The position numbers and the translations under genes are program-made. Source: Pullilachnospira sp963929535 (GTDB lineage: Bacteria; Bacillota; Clostridia; Lachnospirales; Lachnospiraceae). From it: a stretch of DNA of 64,000 bases. The stretch is taken from assembly GCA_963929535.1 (NCBI GenBank), contig CAWVIZ010000014.1, positions 310,001 through 374,000 of the forward strand, written 5' to 3'. Numbering within the stretch: position 1 is the first letter of the stretch; each line of letters begins with the position of its first letter. The notes beneath the pieces were generated by a model, which made no database searches, had not been told where the DNA came from, and saw only the letters and a program-made list of their open reading frames with translations. Below are positions 1-7,583 of the stretch, in pieces.

Positions 1-2
1 GG

Positions 3-389
3 ACAGGAGGGATCATGATCCCCTGGGCGGTGATCACATTGATCCTGGGAGATTATTCCATGGCTGTGAAGCTGATCATTGTGTATCTGATCATTACCGT
101 AGTCCGGAACATCATCGAGCCAAAGATCGTGGGAGGCCAGATCGGCCTACATCCGGTGGTGACCCTGGTCAGTATGTTTGTGGGAGCCCAGCTATTCGGC
201 GTGGTGGGGCTGTTCGGATTTCCCATCGGCCTGTCGCTGCTTCGGAACCTGAACGATACCGGCGTGCTGCGGATCTTCAGGGGACCGGTGGAGGGAGATA
301 CCACCTGGGAAGAGATGGAACGGGAGCGCCAGCAAGAGGAGCCGGCGGCGGAAGAAAAAGAGAATCCGGAAGATCCGGGGGAAAAATGA
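3..389 (+). CDS. AI-2E family transporter, C-terminal fragment
   Basis: The frame is open from the first bases of the window, so only the C-terminal part of the protein is present and the start lies upstream. The visible part has hydrophobic segments separated by the stretch RNIIEPKIVGGQIGLHP and ends in a charged, Glu-rich tail of about 30 residues that should be cytoplasmic. The EPKIVGGQIGLHP stretch and the following hydrophobic GVVGLFGFPIG segment are typical of the AI-2E/YtvI membrane protein family, whose members move small molecules or ions; the substrate cannot be told here. A strong hairpin terminator follows about 90 bases after the stop. Confidence 0.8.
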   Translation, partial: TGGIMIPWAVITLILGDYSMAVKLIIVYLIITVVRNIIEPKIVGGQIGLHPVVTLVSMFVGAQLFGVVGLFGFPIGLSLLRNLNDTGVLRIFRGPVEGDTTWEEMERERQQEEPAAEEKENPEDPGEK

Positions 390-481
390 TAAAAGAGAAC
401 AGCAGAATGCCAAAAGCCGGGAAAGATCCTGAACGGATCCAACAGCAGCACAACCTGGCTGTGGAGCAAATACAGTAAAAA

Positions 482-520
482 CGCCTGCGGTACAGAAAAA
501 CTGTACTGCAGGCGCTTTTT
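482..520. terminator. Rho-independent terminator, probably bidirectional
   Basis: A 14-bp stem (482-495 with 501-514, one G-T pair) closes an AAAAA loop and is followed by TTTTT. A-runs on the left side let it work for the HAD gene that converges from the right as well. Confidence 0.85.
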
Positions 521-548
521 AAATACCGTATTCACTGCTGCATTTTGA

Positions 549-1235
549 TCACAGCTTCCCGAGAACTTCCGGGAGCTGATTCAGCCCGGCGATCTCAAAA
601 TCCGGAACAGGTCCTGACTCCCGGGGCAATCCGGAAGGGTTCAGCCATACCGTGGCAATCCCGGCATTTTTGCCGCCCTGGATATCCGAGGTAAGGCTGT
701 CACCCACGATCACCGTTTCCGCAGGGGAAAAATCCGGTATCCTGGCAAAGCATTGCTGAAAATATTCCAGGGAGGGTTTGTTGGCGCCGATTTCCTCGGA
801 GATAAAAATATCCTGAAAATATCCGGCAAGATCTGCGCTGGCAATTCTGCCCTTTTGTACCGCCGCAGTTCCGTTGGTAACAAGATACAGTCTGTAATGT
901 GGATAGAGTGCCTCCAGAAGCTGGGGAGCTCCTTCCATGAAACGGTGTCCCTGTCCCAGCAGTCCTTCGTAGATGGCGGCGGCCTCAGCGGGAGAAGCGT
1001 TCACACCCAGTTCTTCAAAAAGGAGCTGGTAACGTCTCAGTTTTACCTGGGAGCGGGAGATCTTTCCCTGTTCCAGCAGCTTCCACTGGGCCAGATTCAG
1101 CTGGCTGTACCGCTGAAGCGTGGATTCCCTGGGAGGAATCCCCAGTTGCTTTAAGGTCTCGGTAAGTGCCCGGCGTTCCGCCCAGGAAAAATCCAGCAGC
1201 GTGTTGTCCAGGTCAAACAGTATGTTGCGGATCAT
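549..1235 (-). CDS. HAD-family hydrolase (YjjG/pyrimidine 5'-nucleotidase-like)
   Basis: The 228-residue protein opens with MIRNILFDLDNTLLDF, which carries the HAD catalytic aspartates (Asp8 and Asp10), and has the late motif IVGDSLTSDIQGGKNAG that binds magnesium. The size, the helical cap inserted after motif I and the wording of the motifs fit the YjjG/YfnB branch, which removes phosphate from nucleotides or small phosphoesters in the cytoplasm. The start at 1235 is preferred over an upstream in-frame codon at 1292 because it matches conserved HAD starts and has an AAAGGAAT ribosome site. It starts 25 bases after the stop of the kinase-like gene at 1261-1881, so the two are probably co-transcribed. 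The substrate is not known. Confidence 0.85.
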   Translation of the reverse strand: MIRNILFDLDNTLLDFSWAERRALTETLKQLGIPPRESTLQRYSQLNLAQWKLLEQGKISRSQVKLRRYQLLFEELGVNASPAEAAAIYEGLLGQGHRFMEGAPQLLEALYPHYRLYLVTNGTAAVQKGRIASADLAGYFQDIFISEEIGANKPSLEYFQQCFARIPDFSPAETVIVGDSLTSDIQGGKNAGIATVWLNPSGLPRESGPVPDFEIAGLNQLPEVLGKL

Positions 1236-1260
1236 AGAATGGGATTCCTTTCTGTAGCTG

Positions 1261-1881
1261 TTACTTCTGCTGGGCAAACCAGGCCAGAGCATATTCCTTG
1301 ATGGAGGGAATCATGTCCCTGATCTGAATGCCGGTGGTATTGACGCAGAGATGGTAGTTGTCCTTGGAACCCCACTTCAGATCGCTGAACAGCTTCTGGT
1401 GTTTTGCCCTGCCCTCGTCAATCTGACGGATCTTTTTCTGCAGCTCCTTATCACTGAGAGTCTGGCAGTCATCGGCTCTTGCCCGACAGCGGGCCAGCTT
1501 GGAGGCCATATCCGCATAAACGAAGATCTTCATGGGATGGAACTCCTCCAGAATGATACCGGAGGTACGGCCTACCATCACGCAGTCTCCCTTCTCGGCC
1601 AGGCCTTTGATGATGGTCTGCTGCAGATGCAGTACCTTCAGTTCGTTCTCCATAATGGGGTCAAAGCCCAGAGAAAAGCTGTGGCCGAAGGTGGGGGAAT
1701 AGGTAGGAGTCAGTCCCCTCTGAAGAAGTTCTTCCACATAATTTTCATCAAAGCTGCTTTCTTTTGCAATGGCGGAAATGATTTCCTTATCATAATAAGC
1801 GAATCCCAGAGCATCCGCCAGTCGTTTTCCCAGTTCGCGTCCTCCGCTTCCGAATTCACGGCTGATAGTAATGATCTTCAT
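1261..1881 (-). CDS. cytidylate kinase-like family protein
   Basis: A 206-residue soluble protein beginning MKIITISREFGSGGRELG. The GSGGRELG stretch is the phosphate-binding loop typical of the cytidylate-kinase-like family (Cytidylate_kin2), common in Clostridia and distinct from housekeeping Cmk. A lid-like segment rich in Arg and Lys (DKELQKKIRQIDEGRAKHQKLF) and a C-terminal NTTG motif agree with a P-loop kinase fold. The ATG at 1881 sits 9 bases after AAAGGAGA; a GTG at 1890 is also in frame but lies right against that ribosome site. It is the first gene of a two-gene unit with the HAD phosphatase. The true phosphate acceptor is unknown. Confidence 0.85.
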   Translation of the reverse strand: MKIITISREFGSGGRELGKRLADALGFAYYDKEIISAIAKESSFDENYVEELLQRGLTPTYSPTFGHSFSLGFDPIMENELKVLHLQQTIIKGLAEKGDCVMVGRTSGIILEEFHPMKIFVYADMASKLARCRARADDCQTLSDKELQKKIRQIDEGRAKHQKLFSDLKWGSKDNYHLCVNTTGIQIRDMIPSIKEYALAWFAQQK

Positions 1882-2003
1882 AGATGTCACTCTCCTTTGA
1901 AGGCGTATCTTGAAAGCGGTCAGACCAGGAGTATATGGGATCTATCATCAGGCTTACTGACGGCTTTCTGCGCCCATTTCAAATAGTTTTCCGGTTCAAG
2001 GAT

Positions 2004-2032
2004 ATTATATCAGAAAATTAATTATATTTCCA
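2004..2032 (-). promoter_or_regulatory. sigma-A promoter for the kinase/HAD operon
   Basis: On the minus strand, TGGAAA (2027-2032) and a perfect TATAAT (2004-2009) are 17 bases apart, giving a leader of about 115 bases before the ATG at 1881. Confidence 0.55.
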
Positions 2033-2067
2033 GATAAAAACTTATTATTTTGATTTTTATAAGAGCA

Positions 2068-2096
2068 TTGAATCCTAAGGAAAATCGTGATATTCT
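2068..2096 (+). promoter_or_regulatory. candidate promoter for the MFS gene
   Basis: TTGAAT and TATTCT stand 17 bases apart. The leader to 2266 is about 165 bases and holds a GC-rich hairpin (2192-2211) but no riboswitch that I recognise. Confidence 0.45.
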
Positions 2097-2265
2097 TCTG
2101 TACAAATTGGTAAACGATCCGATGATCTTCCGGTACGCCGGGCCATCTGTAAGTATACCGGACAGTCTGGGAAAGGTTCGGATATCTGCGGAGGCGGGCG
2201 CCTGTCCGCCTGGCTGAGATCTGGAATTTTACGGAAAATTACAAGAGAAGAGAGGACAGAAAAAG

Positions 2266-3432
2266 ATGGTACAGTTATTGTTGGGAATTATTTATCTGGC
2301 GTTTATAAGCCTGGGGCTGCCGGATGCGCTGCTGGGGTCGGCATGGCCTTCCATGTATCAGGAGTTTGGGGTTCCGGTTTCCTATGCGGGGATCATATCC
2401 ATGATCATTTCAGCGGGAACAGTGGTGTCCAGTCTGATGAGCGACCGCCTGACCAGAAGGCTGGGAGCGGGCAGGGTGACTGCCATCAGTGTGGGAATGA
2501 CAGCGGCGGCGCTTTTGGGTTTCTCTGTCAGCGGCTCCTTCCCTATGCTGTGTATCCTGGCAGTTCCCTATGGACTGGGGGCAGGGAGCGTGGATGCGGC
2601 TTTGAATAATTATGTGGCGCTGCATTATGCCAGCCGTCATATGAGCTGGCTTCATTGTATGTGGGGGCTGGGGGCTTCCGCAGGACCGTATATCATGGGA
2701 TATGCACTCACCGGAGGGCAGGGATGGAATATGGGATACCGCTATATCGCCGTTCTGCAGATCGCCCTTACGGTGATCCTGATCTTCAGTCTTCCCATGT
2801 GGAAAAAGCGACCTGAGACCGGCAACGGGGAAGGAGAGGGGCAGACTCTGAGCCTGCGGCAGATCGTGAAGATCCCGGGAGCCAGAGAGACCATGCTCAC
2901 CTTCTTCTGTTACTGTGCGGTGGAGCAGACAGCGGGGCTGTGGGGGACCAGCTTCCTGGTGCTGGCCCACGGGCTTTCCCCGGAGGAAGCGGCTATATAT
3001 GGAAGCCTGTTTTTTGTGGGGATCACTCTGGGCCGGGCGGCCAGCGGATTTCTCACGATGGCTCTGGACGATGCCAGAATGGTGAGGCTGGGGATCGTGA
3101 TCATCCTGGCGGCCATCTGTACCTTCCTTCCTTTTCTGGGCAGCGGTTTTGCCAAGACGGGTCTGGTACTGATGGGGGTGGGATGCGCTCCGGTATATCC
3201 CTGTATTATCCATGCTACGCCCCTGCGGTTCGGCGCGGACAGGTCTCAGGCCATCATCGGAGTTCAGATGGCCAGTGCTTACATCGGTATCCTTCTGATG
3301 CCGCCTCTGTTCGGGATGCTGGCGGATCATATCACTATCTGGCTGTTTCCCGTGTTTCTGCTGGCGATCACAGCGGTAATGGGCGTGATGCATGAAGCGA
3401 CCATCAGAAAAGCGGGGAAAAGAAAGCCATGA
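2266..3432 (+). CDS. MFS transporter (sugar/FucP-like)
   Basis: The 388-residue protein is almost wholly hydrophobic with about twelve membrane segments. The loop SDRLTRRLGAGRV after the second segment is the major-facilitator signature, and the opening LAFISLGLPDALLGSAWP with the later HYASRHMSWLHCMWGLGASAGP is typical of the FucP/YfkF-like group of sugar or drug carriers. It ends with a basic tail (KAGKRKP). It is a single gene: it has its own promoter, and a terminator follows at once. The transported compound cannot be inferred, because the neighbours are unrelated. Confidence 0.85.
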   Translation: MVQLLLGIIYLAFISLGLPDALLGSAWPSMYQEFGVPVSYAGIISMIISAGTVVSSLMSDRLTRRLGAGRVTAISVGMTAAALLGFSVSGSFPMLCILAVPYGLGAGSVDAALNNYVALHYASRHMSWLHCMWGLGASAGPYIMGYALTGGQGWNMGYRYIAVLQIALTVILIFSLPMWKKRPETGNGEGEGQTLSLRQIVKIPGARETMLTFFCYCAVEQTAGLWGTSFLVLAHGLSPEEAAIYGSLFFVGITLGRAASGFLTMALDDARMVRLGIVIILAAICTFLPFLGSGFAKTGLVLMGVGCAPVYPCIIHATPLRFGADRSQAIIGVQMASAYIGILLMPPLFGMLADHITIWLFPVFLLAITAVMGVMHEATIRKAGKRKP

Positions 3433-3456
3433 TGGAAGTGGATTATGGGGAGGAGG

Positions 3457-3490
3457 AAAAGCGGTCAGTCTGTACGATTGACCGTTTTTC
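3457..3490 (+). terminator. terminator of the MFS gene
   Basis: Stem 3462-3470 with 3476-3484 (one G-T pair), 5-base loop, then TTTTT. It lies 30 bases past the MFS stop. Confidence 0.8.
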
Positions 3491-3503
3491 CATATCCGGA
3501 AAG

Positions 3504-3680
3504 GGAGGTTTATGAACCATAGCCCATGAAAGCCAGAGGGCATGGAGTGAAAATGAGATTGTAAGACCGGATCGTATGGCAGCAAACTTCTGATATCAGA
3601 ACCAAAAAAGTTGGTGTCAAATTGGTGTCCAGCCTCGAAAACGAGATGATTTTGGATAACTGAGATTTCTGCAAACCCTT
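3504..3680 (+). pseudogene. relic of an integrase 3' end (copy 1)
   Basis: Bases 3549-3680 match 4913-5044 over 132 bases without a gap, about 85% identical by my count. The short stretch before it (GGAGGTTTATGAACCAT at 3505-3520) matches the integrase tail at about 4880 with one inserted base that breaks the frame. No open frame remains. It appears to be a diverged copy of the end of a tyrosine recombinase gene and the sequence after it. Confidence 0.6.
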
Positions 3681-3804
3681 CTTTCTGTCTGATAGGATAA
3701 TCGAAGACGAATACAGTTTAGCACATTCGCAATCCCATAGCAATCTTGTTTTTGCCGTTCTCTTTGGCAATCCGGACGCAACCGGCGGTTGCGTCAAGAA
3801 ATGT

Positions 3805-3833
3805 TTGTGAGTTAGCAAGAACTTTGATATAAT
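3805..3833 (+). promoter_or_regulatory. promoter of the island methyltransferase
   Basis: TTGTGA (3805-3810), 17-base spacer, perfect TATAAT (3828-3833), about 45 bases before the start codon. Confidence 0.65.
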
Positions 3834-3878
3834 GAAAACATAAACCCCGGAACCGGGAGAAAGGTAGGGGAATACTGC

Positions 3879-4634
3879 ATGGCAAAACAAAATATTTATG
3901 ATAATGATATTTTTTTCGAAAATTTCAAGAATCTTCGCGACAACAAGATTAATTTCAATGATTGCATAGAAACCCCTATCCTGCTTGCGATGATTCCAGA
4001 AGTAGGTGGAAAAAGAGTATTGGACATAGGTTGCGGCATGGGCCAACACGCAAAGAAGTATTCTGATATGGGGGCTGAGTCTGTATTAGGTATCGATATT
4101 TCTGAGAAAATGCTTGAGTATGCAAAGGAACATTTCCATGCTAAAAATATTACTTACCTCCAAATGGCATTGGAAGATATATGTCAAATTGATGAGCAGT
4201 TCGATTTGATTACAAGTTCCTTGGTATTTGATTATGCTGAAGATTTAGACAAACTAATGAAAAATGTATATGGCCTATTAAAATACGGTGCCCATTTTGT
4301 ATTTAGTATGTCTCATCCAATGGATACCGCATGGGATGGTCAATATGATAGATATACCCGGACAGAATCAGGCGAAAGACTTTATGCGAATATCAGCAAC
4401 TATATGGTTGAGGGAAAAAGAACAGTCAAATGGGTTGTCGAGGGCTATGAAGTCTATCATCGAACATTTTCCAGTATTGTTAATTCTATAGTAAATGCTG
4501 GATTTTTGATTGAAGAATGCGAGGAATCTCATGTATCCGATGAGATGAGAAAGAAGTATCCGGAGAAGTTTGGCGGGACACTTCACCGACCAAATTTTAT
4601 ATTTTTTAGATGTAAAAAGGCAACCGTAAGATGA
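3879..4634 (+). CDS. class I SAM-dependent methyltransferase
   Basis: A 251-residue soluble protein. RVLDIGCGMGQHAKKY (residues 46-61) is motif I of Rossmann-fold methyltransferases, GIDISEKMLEYAKEH is the acidic loop that holds the SAM ribose, and LDFI-type motif IV appears as FDLITSSLVFDYAED. The C-terminal half resembles general methyltransferase_11/25 proteins that act on small molecules; the substrate is unknown. The gene is visibly A+T-richer than its neighbours and lies between two diverged copies of an integrase 3' end, so it is probably cargo of a past integration. It has its own promoter and a GGAGAAAGG ribosome site. Confidence 0.85.
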   Translation: MAKQNIYDNDIFFENFKNLRDNKINFNDCIETPILLAMIPEVGGKRVLDIGCGMGQHAKKYSDMGAESVLGIDISEKMLEYAKEHFHAKNITYLQMALEDICQIDEQFDLITSSLVFDYAEDLDKLMKNVYGLLKYGAHFVFSMSHPMDTAWDGQYDRYTRTESGERLYANISNYMVEGKRTVKWVVEGYEVYHRTFSSIVNSIVNAGFLIEECEESHVSDEMRKKYPEKFGGTLHRPNFIFFRCKKATVR

Positions 4635-4782
4635 TGAATCCAGATGGATATACAAAAGTGAAAATTCAATTCATTACATAGAACTGTCGCTGCAGGAACA
4701 CACATTCCCACAACGGCAGTTTTCATTTTCTCTTGTGCCGGAAGTTGAACGGGCTATATTTGATATCAGGGGATTTTATGTT

Positions 4783-4914
4783 ATGCGTCATACAGCCTGC
4801 ACCAGAATGGCGGAGTGCCGTATGGATATGAAAGTGTTGCAGTATATCATGGGACACGCTCCTATTGATGTGACTATGGAAGTTTATAACCACTTGGGAG
4901 AGAGAGAAAATTGA
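4783..4914 (+). pseudogene. tyrosine recombinase (integrase), C-terminal remnant
   Basis: Translation gives MRHTACTRMAECRMDM... followed by MGHAPIDVTMEVYNHLGE and a stop. This holds the H-x-x-R box (as RHTACTR) and the catalytic Tyr (in MEVYNH) of phage and transposon integrases. Only about 45 residues remain, so the protein is inactive. The frame continues open upstream to about 4735 but loses resemblance. The 132 bases that begin at its stop codon are the second copy of the repeat described at 3549-3680. Confidence 0.8.
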
Positions 4915-5078
4915 AAATGAGATTGCAAGACTGGATAAAATGGCGGTGAACTTCTGACACCAGAAACGAAAAAAATGGTGTCAAATTGGTGTCAAACCTC
5001 GAAAAAGTGATGATTTTGGATAACTTAGATGTCTGCAAACCCTTGATTTTACTGGGTTTGAAAAAAAAATAAAAAATA

Positions 5079-5105
5079 TTAGCACTCACCTATTGACAGT
5101 GCTAA
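5079..5105 (+). promoter_or_regulatory. CIRCE operator (HrcA-binding site)
   Basis: TTAGCACTC, nine bases, CAGTGCTAA. This matches the CIRCE consensus (TTAGCACTC-N9-GAGTGCTAA) with one mismatch in the right arm. It overlaps the -35 box of the hsp20 promoter, so repression by HrcA and release on heat stress is expected. Confidence 0.9.
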
Positions 5106-5121
5106 TAATAAGTGTTATAGT
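5093..5121 (+). promoter_or_regulatory. hsp20 promoter
   Basis: Perfect TTGACA (5093-5098, inside the CIRCE element), 17-base spacer, TATAGT (5116-5121). Confidence 0.85.
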
Positions 5122-5208
5122 ACATGTAGAGCAAAGGAAAGGAGATAAAAATCCGGAAGCTCTGAACAACGCAGACAATATTTTAAAATAGAATTGGAGG
5201 AATGACAT

Positions 5209-5658
5209 ATGTTGATGCCCAGTATTTTTGGAGAGAACTTATTTGATGATTGGATGGATTTTCCTTTTGAAAGAGAGTTTTTCGGAACAAGGAATTCTTC
5301 CGGAAGGACCTCAGACAAGAATCTGATGAAGACGGATGTGAAGGAGACGGATACCTCTTATGAACTGGATGTGGATCTGCCGGGATATAAGAAAGAGGAT
5401 GTGAGCGCCAAGCTGGAGGACGGCTATCTGACCATCAGCGCTTCCAGGAATGCCAACAATGATGAGAAGGATAAAGAAGGAAGATATATCCGCAGAGAGC
5501 GCTTCACCGGCCAGTGCTCCAGAAGCTTCTACGTGGGAGAGGGCGTTACCCAGGAGGATATCAAAGCCAGATTTGAGAATGGTATCCTGAAGCTGTCCAT
5601 TCCCAAGGTGGAGAAAAAGCAGGTAGAAGAGAAAAAGTACATTTCCATAGAGGGTTAA
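5209..5658 (+). CDS. Hsp20/alpha-crystallin family small heat-shock protein
   Basis: A 149-residue cytoplasmic chaperone that should bind unfolding proteins without ATP. The N-terminal arm (MLMPSIFGENLFDDWMDFPF) is followed by an alpha-crystallin domain from about residue 40 to 135, with ELDVDLPGYKKEDVSAKLEDG, the YIRRERFTGQCSRSF strand and the closing ENGILKLSIPK that is nearly invariant in bacterial Hsp20. The GGAGG site is 8 bases before the ATG. A CIRCE element over the promoter ties it to the HrcA heat-shock regulon, and a terminator follows, so it is a single-gene unit. Confidence 0.95.
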   Translation: MLMPSIFGENLFDDWMDFPFEREFFGTRNSSGRTSDKNLMKTDVKETDTSYELDVDLPGYKKEDVSAKLEDGYLTISASRNANNDEKDKEGRYIRRERFTGQCSRSFYVGEGVTQEDIKARFENGILKLSIPKVEKKQVEEKKYISIEG

Positions 5659-5681
5659 GCCCACTGACAGCCTTACGTTTC

Positions 5682-5710
5682 ACCCGGGTGCTTTGGCACC
5701 CGGGTTATTT
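5682..5710 (+). terminator. terminator of hsp20
   Basis: Perfect 10-bp GC-rich stem (5682-5691 with 5696-5705), 4-base loop, then TTATTT. Confidence 0.75.
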
Positions 5711-5913
5711 GCGCTTTGCGTTTTGCAAGTCCGGCATGCGGCAGAACAGCAGCACAGGGGGACACGGTATATGCCATCCTTCGGGCTTCGGGATGCCGAC
5801 AGGTAACAGTTCAGCCTTCCGGTTTCACTGTAACGCCGGTTGACGTCTGATCCGTGTTTTTCCTTGCCTCTCAGAAGAAAATCGGTTACACTGTGGAAAA
5901 GGAGCGGATGAAA

Positions 5914-6822
5914 ATGAATATCAAGGATCTGGAATATTTTAAGATTGTCTGCCAGCAGAAAAGCATCACGAAAGCGGCCCATGCCCTCTATATGACGCCT
6001 CAGGGATTAAGCCGGATCATGAAGAATGTGGAAAATGAGCTGGGAGCTGTGCTGTTTGCGCGGACCGGAGCCGGAATCCGGCTGACAGAATCCGGCAGCT
6101 ATCTGTATGAAAAGCTTCCGGCGTTTCTGGAAGAGTATCAGGGGATCTGCGGGGAGATCCGGTGTATCGAGCAGAGGAAGAATCATGAGATCGATCTGCT
6201 GTCAGCCTACGGGATCCTCCGCCTGGTAACCCCGGAATGTCTGGATGACTTCCGGAAAAAATATCCGGAAATCTCACTGCATTACCGGGAGTATCCCGAC
6301 CGGCAGGTGGAGCGGCTGTTCCAGGAGGGGGAGGGGAATGTGGCTTTCCTGGTGGGAAAAAGCGCTTCCGGCCGGATGAACCGGACATTTATGGAGAGAT
6401 ATGAGATCAAGCTGCTGGTGAACCGGGCCCATCCTCTGGCCGGGAGATCATCAGTATCTGTCAGGGAGCTTCAGGGAGAGCGGCTGTATATCGAAAGCAG
6501 TGAATTCCATATCCATCAGCTGATCCTGGAGAAATGCCGGGAAGCGGGATTTGAGCCGGATATTGCCTTTGAGACCAGCGGTTTCAGCCTTTGCCATAAG
6601 ATGGTACAGAAAAATAAAGGGATTTCTGTGACGGTGGATTTCATTTTTGATGACATGCGGCAGGGAGATCTGGTGATGATCCCCTTTGAAGAGGGACCGT
6701 TTTACTGGGAGACCTACATGCTCACCCGGGAGGGTGAGACCCCGAATCCGGATGTGGCATTGTTTCACCGTCATGTGATGGAGTGGCTGAAGGACATCGG
6801 GGAGGGAAAGATTCAGCGGTGA
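5914..6822 (+). CDS. LysR-family transcriptional regulator
   Basis: A 302-residue DNA-binding protein. The first 60 residues (NIKDLEYFKIVCQQKSITKAAHALYMTPQGLSRIMKNVE) form the winged helix-turn-helix of LysR regulators, followed by GAVLFARTGAGIRLTESG, the usual end of that domain. Residues about 90-295 form the periplasmic-binding-like effector domain. The ATG at 5914 lies 9 bases after GGAG; an ATG at 5908 is too close to it. No adjacent divergent target gene is present, so the regulon and effector are unknown. Confidence 0.9.
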   Translation: MNIKDLEYFKIVCQQKSITKAAHALYMTPQGLSRIMKNVENELGAVLFARTGAGIRLTESGSYLYEKLPAFLEEYQGICGEIRCIEQRKNHEIDLLSAYGILRLVTPECLDDFRKKYPEISLHYREYPDRQVERLFQEGEGNVAFLVGKSASGRMNRTFMERYEIKLLVNRAHPLAGRSSVSVRELQGERLYIESSEFHIHQLILEKCREAGFEPDIAFETSGFSLCHKMVQKNKGISVTVDFIFDDMRQGDLVMIPFEEGPFYWETYMLTREGETPNPDVALFHRHVMEWLKDIGEGKIQR

Positions 6823-7014
6823 GGGATTTCCATCCGGCTGCGGCATACATGCTCTGCCTATACCCGGTTTACAGCCCCGGGACTGCGAAGCGCGCCGTGG
6901 TCTGCCGGGAGGACAGTGGCCTTTCAAGATTTTGTTGAGGCGGTTCAACACTCTGTTTATTTCAAAAATAAAAAAGGAATGGTACAATACAAAAGAATTC
7001 ACTTATTATAACCG
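6823..7014. other. intergenic, no gene seen
   Basis: About 190 bases without a coding frame that I can support; the second half becomes A+T-rich. Confidence 0.6.
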
Positions 7015-7056
7015 GAAAAGGAATACATCCTGCGGGACAGGAGGTATTCCTTTTTC
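7015..7056. terminator. bidirectional terminator
   Basis: A 12-bp stem (7015-7026 with 7044-7055) with an inner TCCTG/CAGGA stem, ending in CTTTTT on the right and starting with AAAAG on the left. It can serve the LysR gene and the small gene that converges on it. Confidence 0.8.
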
Positions 7057-7089
7057 GGTGTCAGGGGGCAGTTTATTCCCGTCGGCAAC

Positions 7090-7317
7090 CTACTCCGTAA
7101 AGGTGTACTTGTAGGTAATGCTGCCTTTGTTCAGAGTATACTGGATCTCTCCGGAGGGAAGCATTTCCTTTTTTACCTGATCCCAGTCCCGGCCATGCTT
7201 TGCCTTTACATATTCGTCAGGATCTTCCAGCTCCGCATCCTCTATGTACACCTGAGGTCTGCCGCTTCCGGCGCAGGCGTTGATGATTTCAGCCACCACT
7301 TCGTACTCTTTTTTCAT
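7090..7317 (-). CDS. small hypothetical protein, 75 residues
   Basis: A 75-residue acidic soluble protein (MKKEYEVVAEIINACAGSGRP...) that I cannot assign to a named family. It looks real: AGGAGGA lies 7 bases before the ATG, an extended -10 (TGCTATAAT) lies upstream, and a terminator follows. No membrane segment or signal peptide is visible. Its DPDEYVKAKHGRDWD stretch and Thr/Tyr-rich end offer no functional clue. It stands alone between the LysR and cooS genes. Confidence 0.7.
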   Translation of the reverse strand: MKKEYEVVAEIINACAGSGRPQVYIEDAELEDPDEYVKAKHGRDWDQVKKEMLPSGEIQYTLNKGSITYKYTFTE

Positions 7318-7347
7318 AGAGATTCCTCCTGTTGGTTTGTTACTGTC

Positions 7348-7356
7348 ATTATAGCA
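7348..7356 (-). promoter_or_regulatory. extended -10 promoter of the 75-residue gene
   Basis: TGCTATAAT on the minus strand, about 30 bases before the start codon; the -35 region is poor. Confidence 0.5.
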
Positions 7357-7483
7357 TATGCGGACCTGCTATGTAAGTAAAAGATATCCGCAGCTGAATG
7401 ACAGCTGCTGGCGGCAGGAAACGGTCTCCGGTCATCCGGGACCGGGTTTACCGGCAGGCCATCGGAATACTGCGGCGGCAGAT

Positions 7484-7523
7484 ATCAATAAAATGTTGAC
7501 GGCAATCAATAAAGCGTTGATGG
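7484..7523 (+). promoter_or_regulatory. tandem 19-bp repeat upstream of cooS, candidate operator
   Basis: Two direct repeats, 7484-7502 and 7505-7523, agree at 16 of 19 positions (ATCAATAAA..GTTGA.GG) and are offset by 21 bases, two turns of the helix. Across their junction, TTGACGGCAATCAA (7496-7509) matches the Crp/Fnr-type pattern TTGAT-N4-ATCAA at 9 of 10 positions. Its centre lies about 53 bases before the likely transcription start. Confidence 0.55.
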
Positions 7524-7540
7524 GAAAGCTTCACGGAGAT

Positions 7541-7549
7541 TGTTATAAT
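7541..7549 (+). promoter_or_regulatory. extended -10 promoter of cooS-acsB
   Basis: TGTTATAAT with no good -35 at 17 bases, which fits a promoter that needs an activator or relies on the extended -10. The start codon follows 34 bases later. Confidence 0.65.
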
Positions 7550-7583
7550 ATAGACAAAATTCACGGAAAATAAGGAGGATATC

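Larger units (their letters stand above)
3549..5044 (+). repeat. imperfect direct repeats flanking the methyltransferase gene
   Basis: The two 132-base copies are 3549-3680 and 4913-5044. They start at the integrase stop region and contain the conserved core AAATTGGTGTC and ATGATTTTGGATAAC. Spacing start to start is 1,364 bases. Confidence 0.75.

Noticed and set aside
2206..2225. GGCTGAGATCTGG before the MFS gene, resembling the TPP riboswitch CTGAGA word
   Set aside because: The partner motifs of the TPP aptamer (GAACCTGA and the ACC/GGG helices) are not present in the leader.
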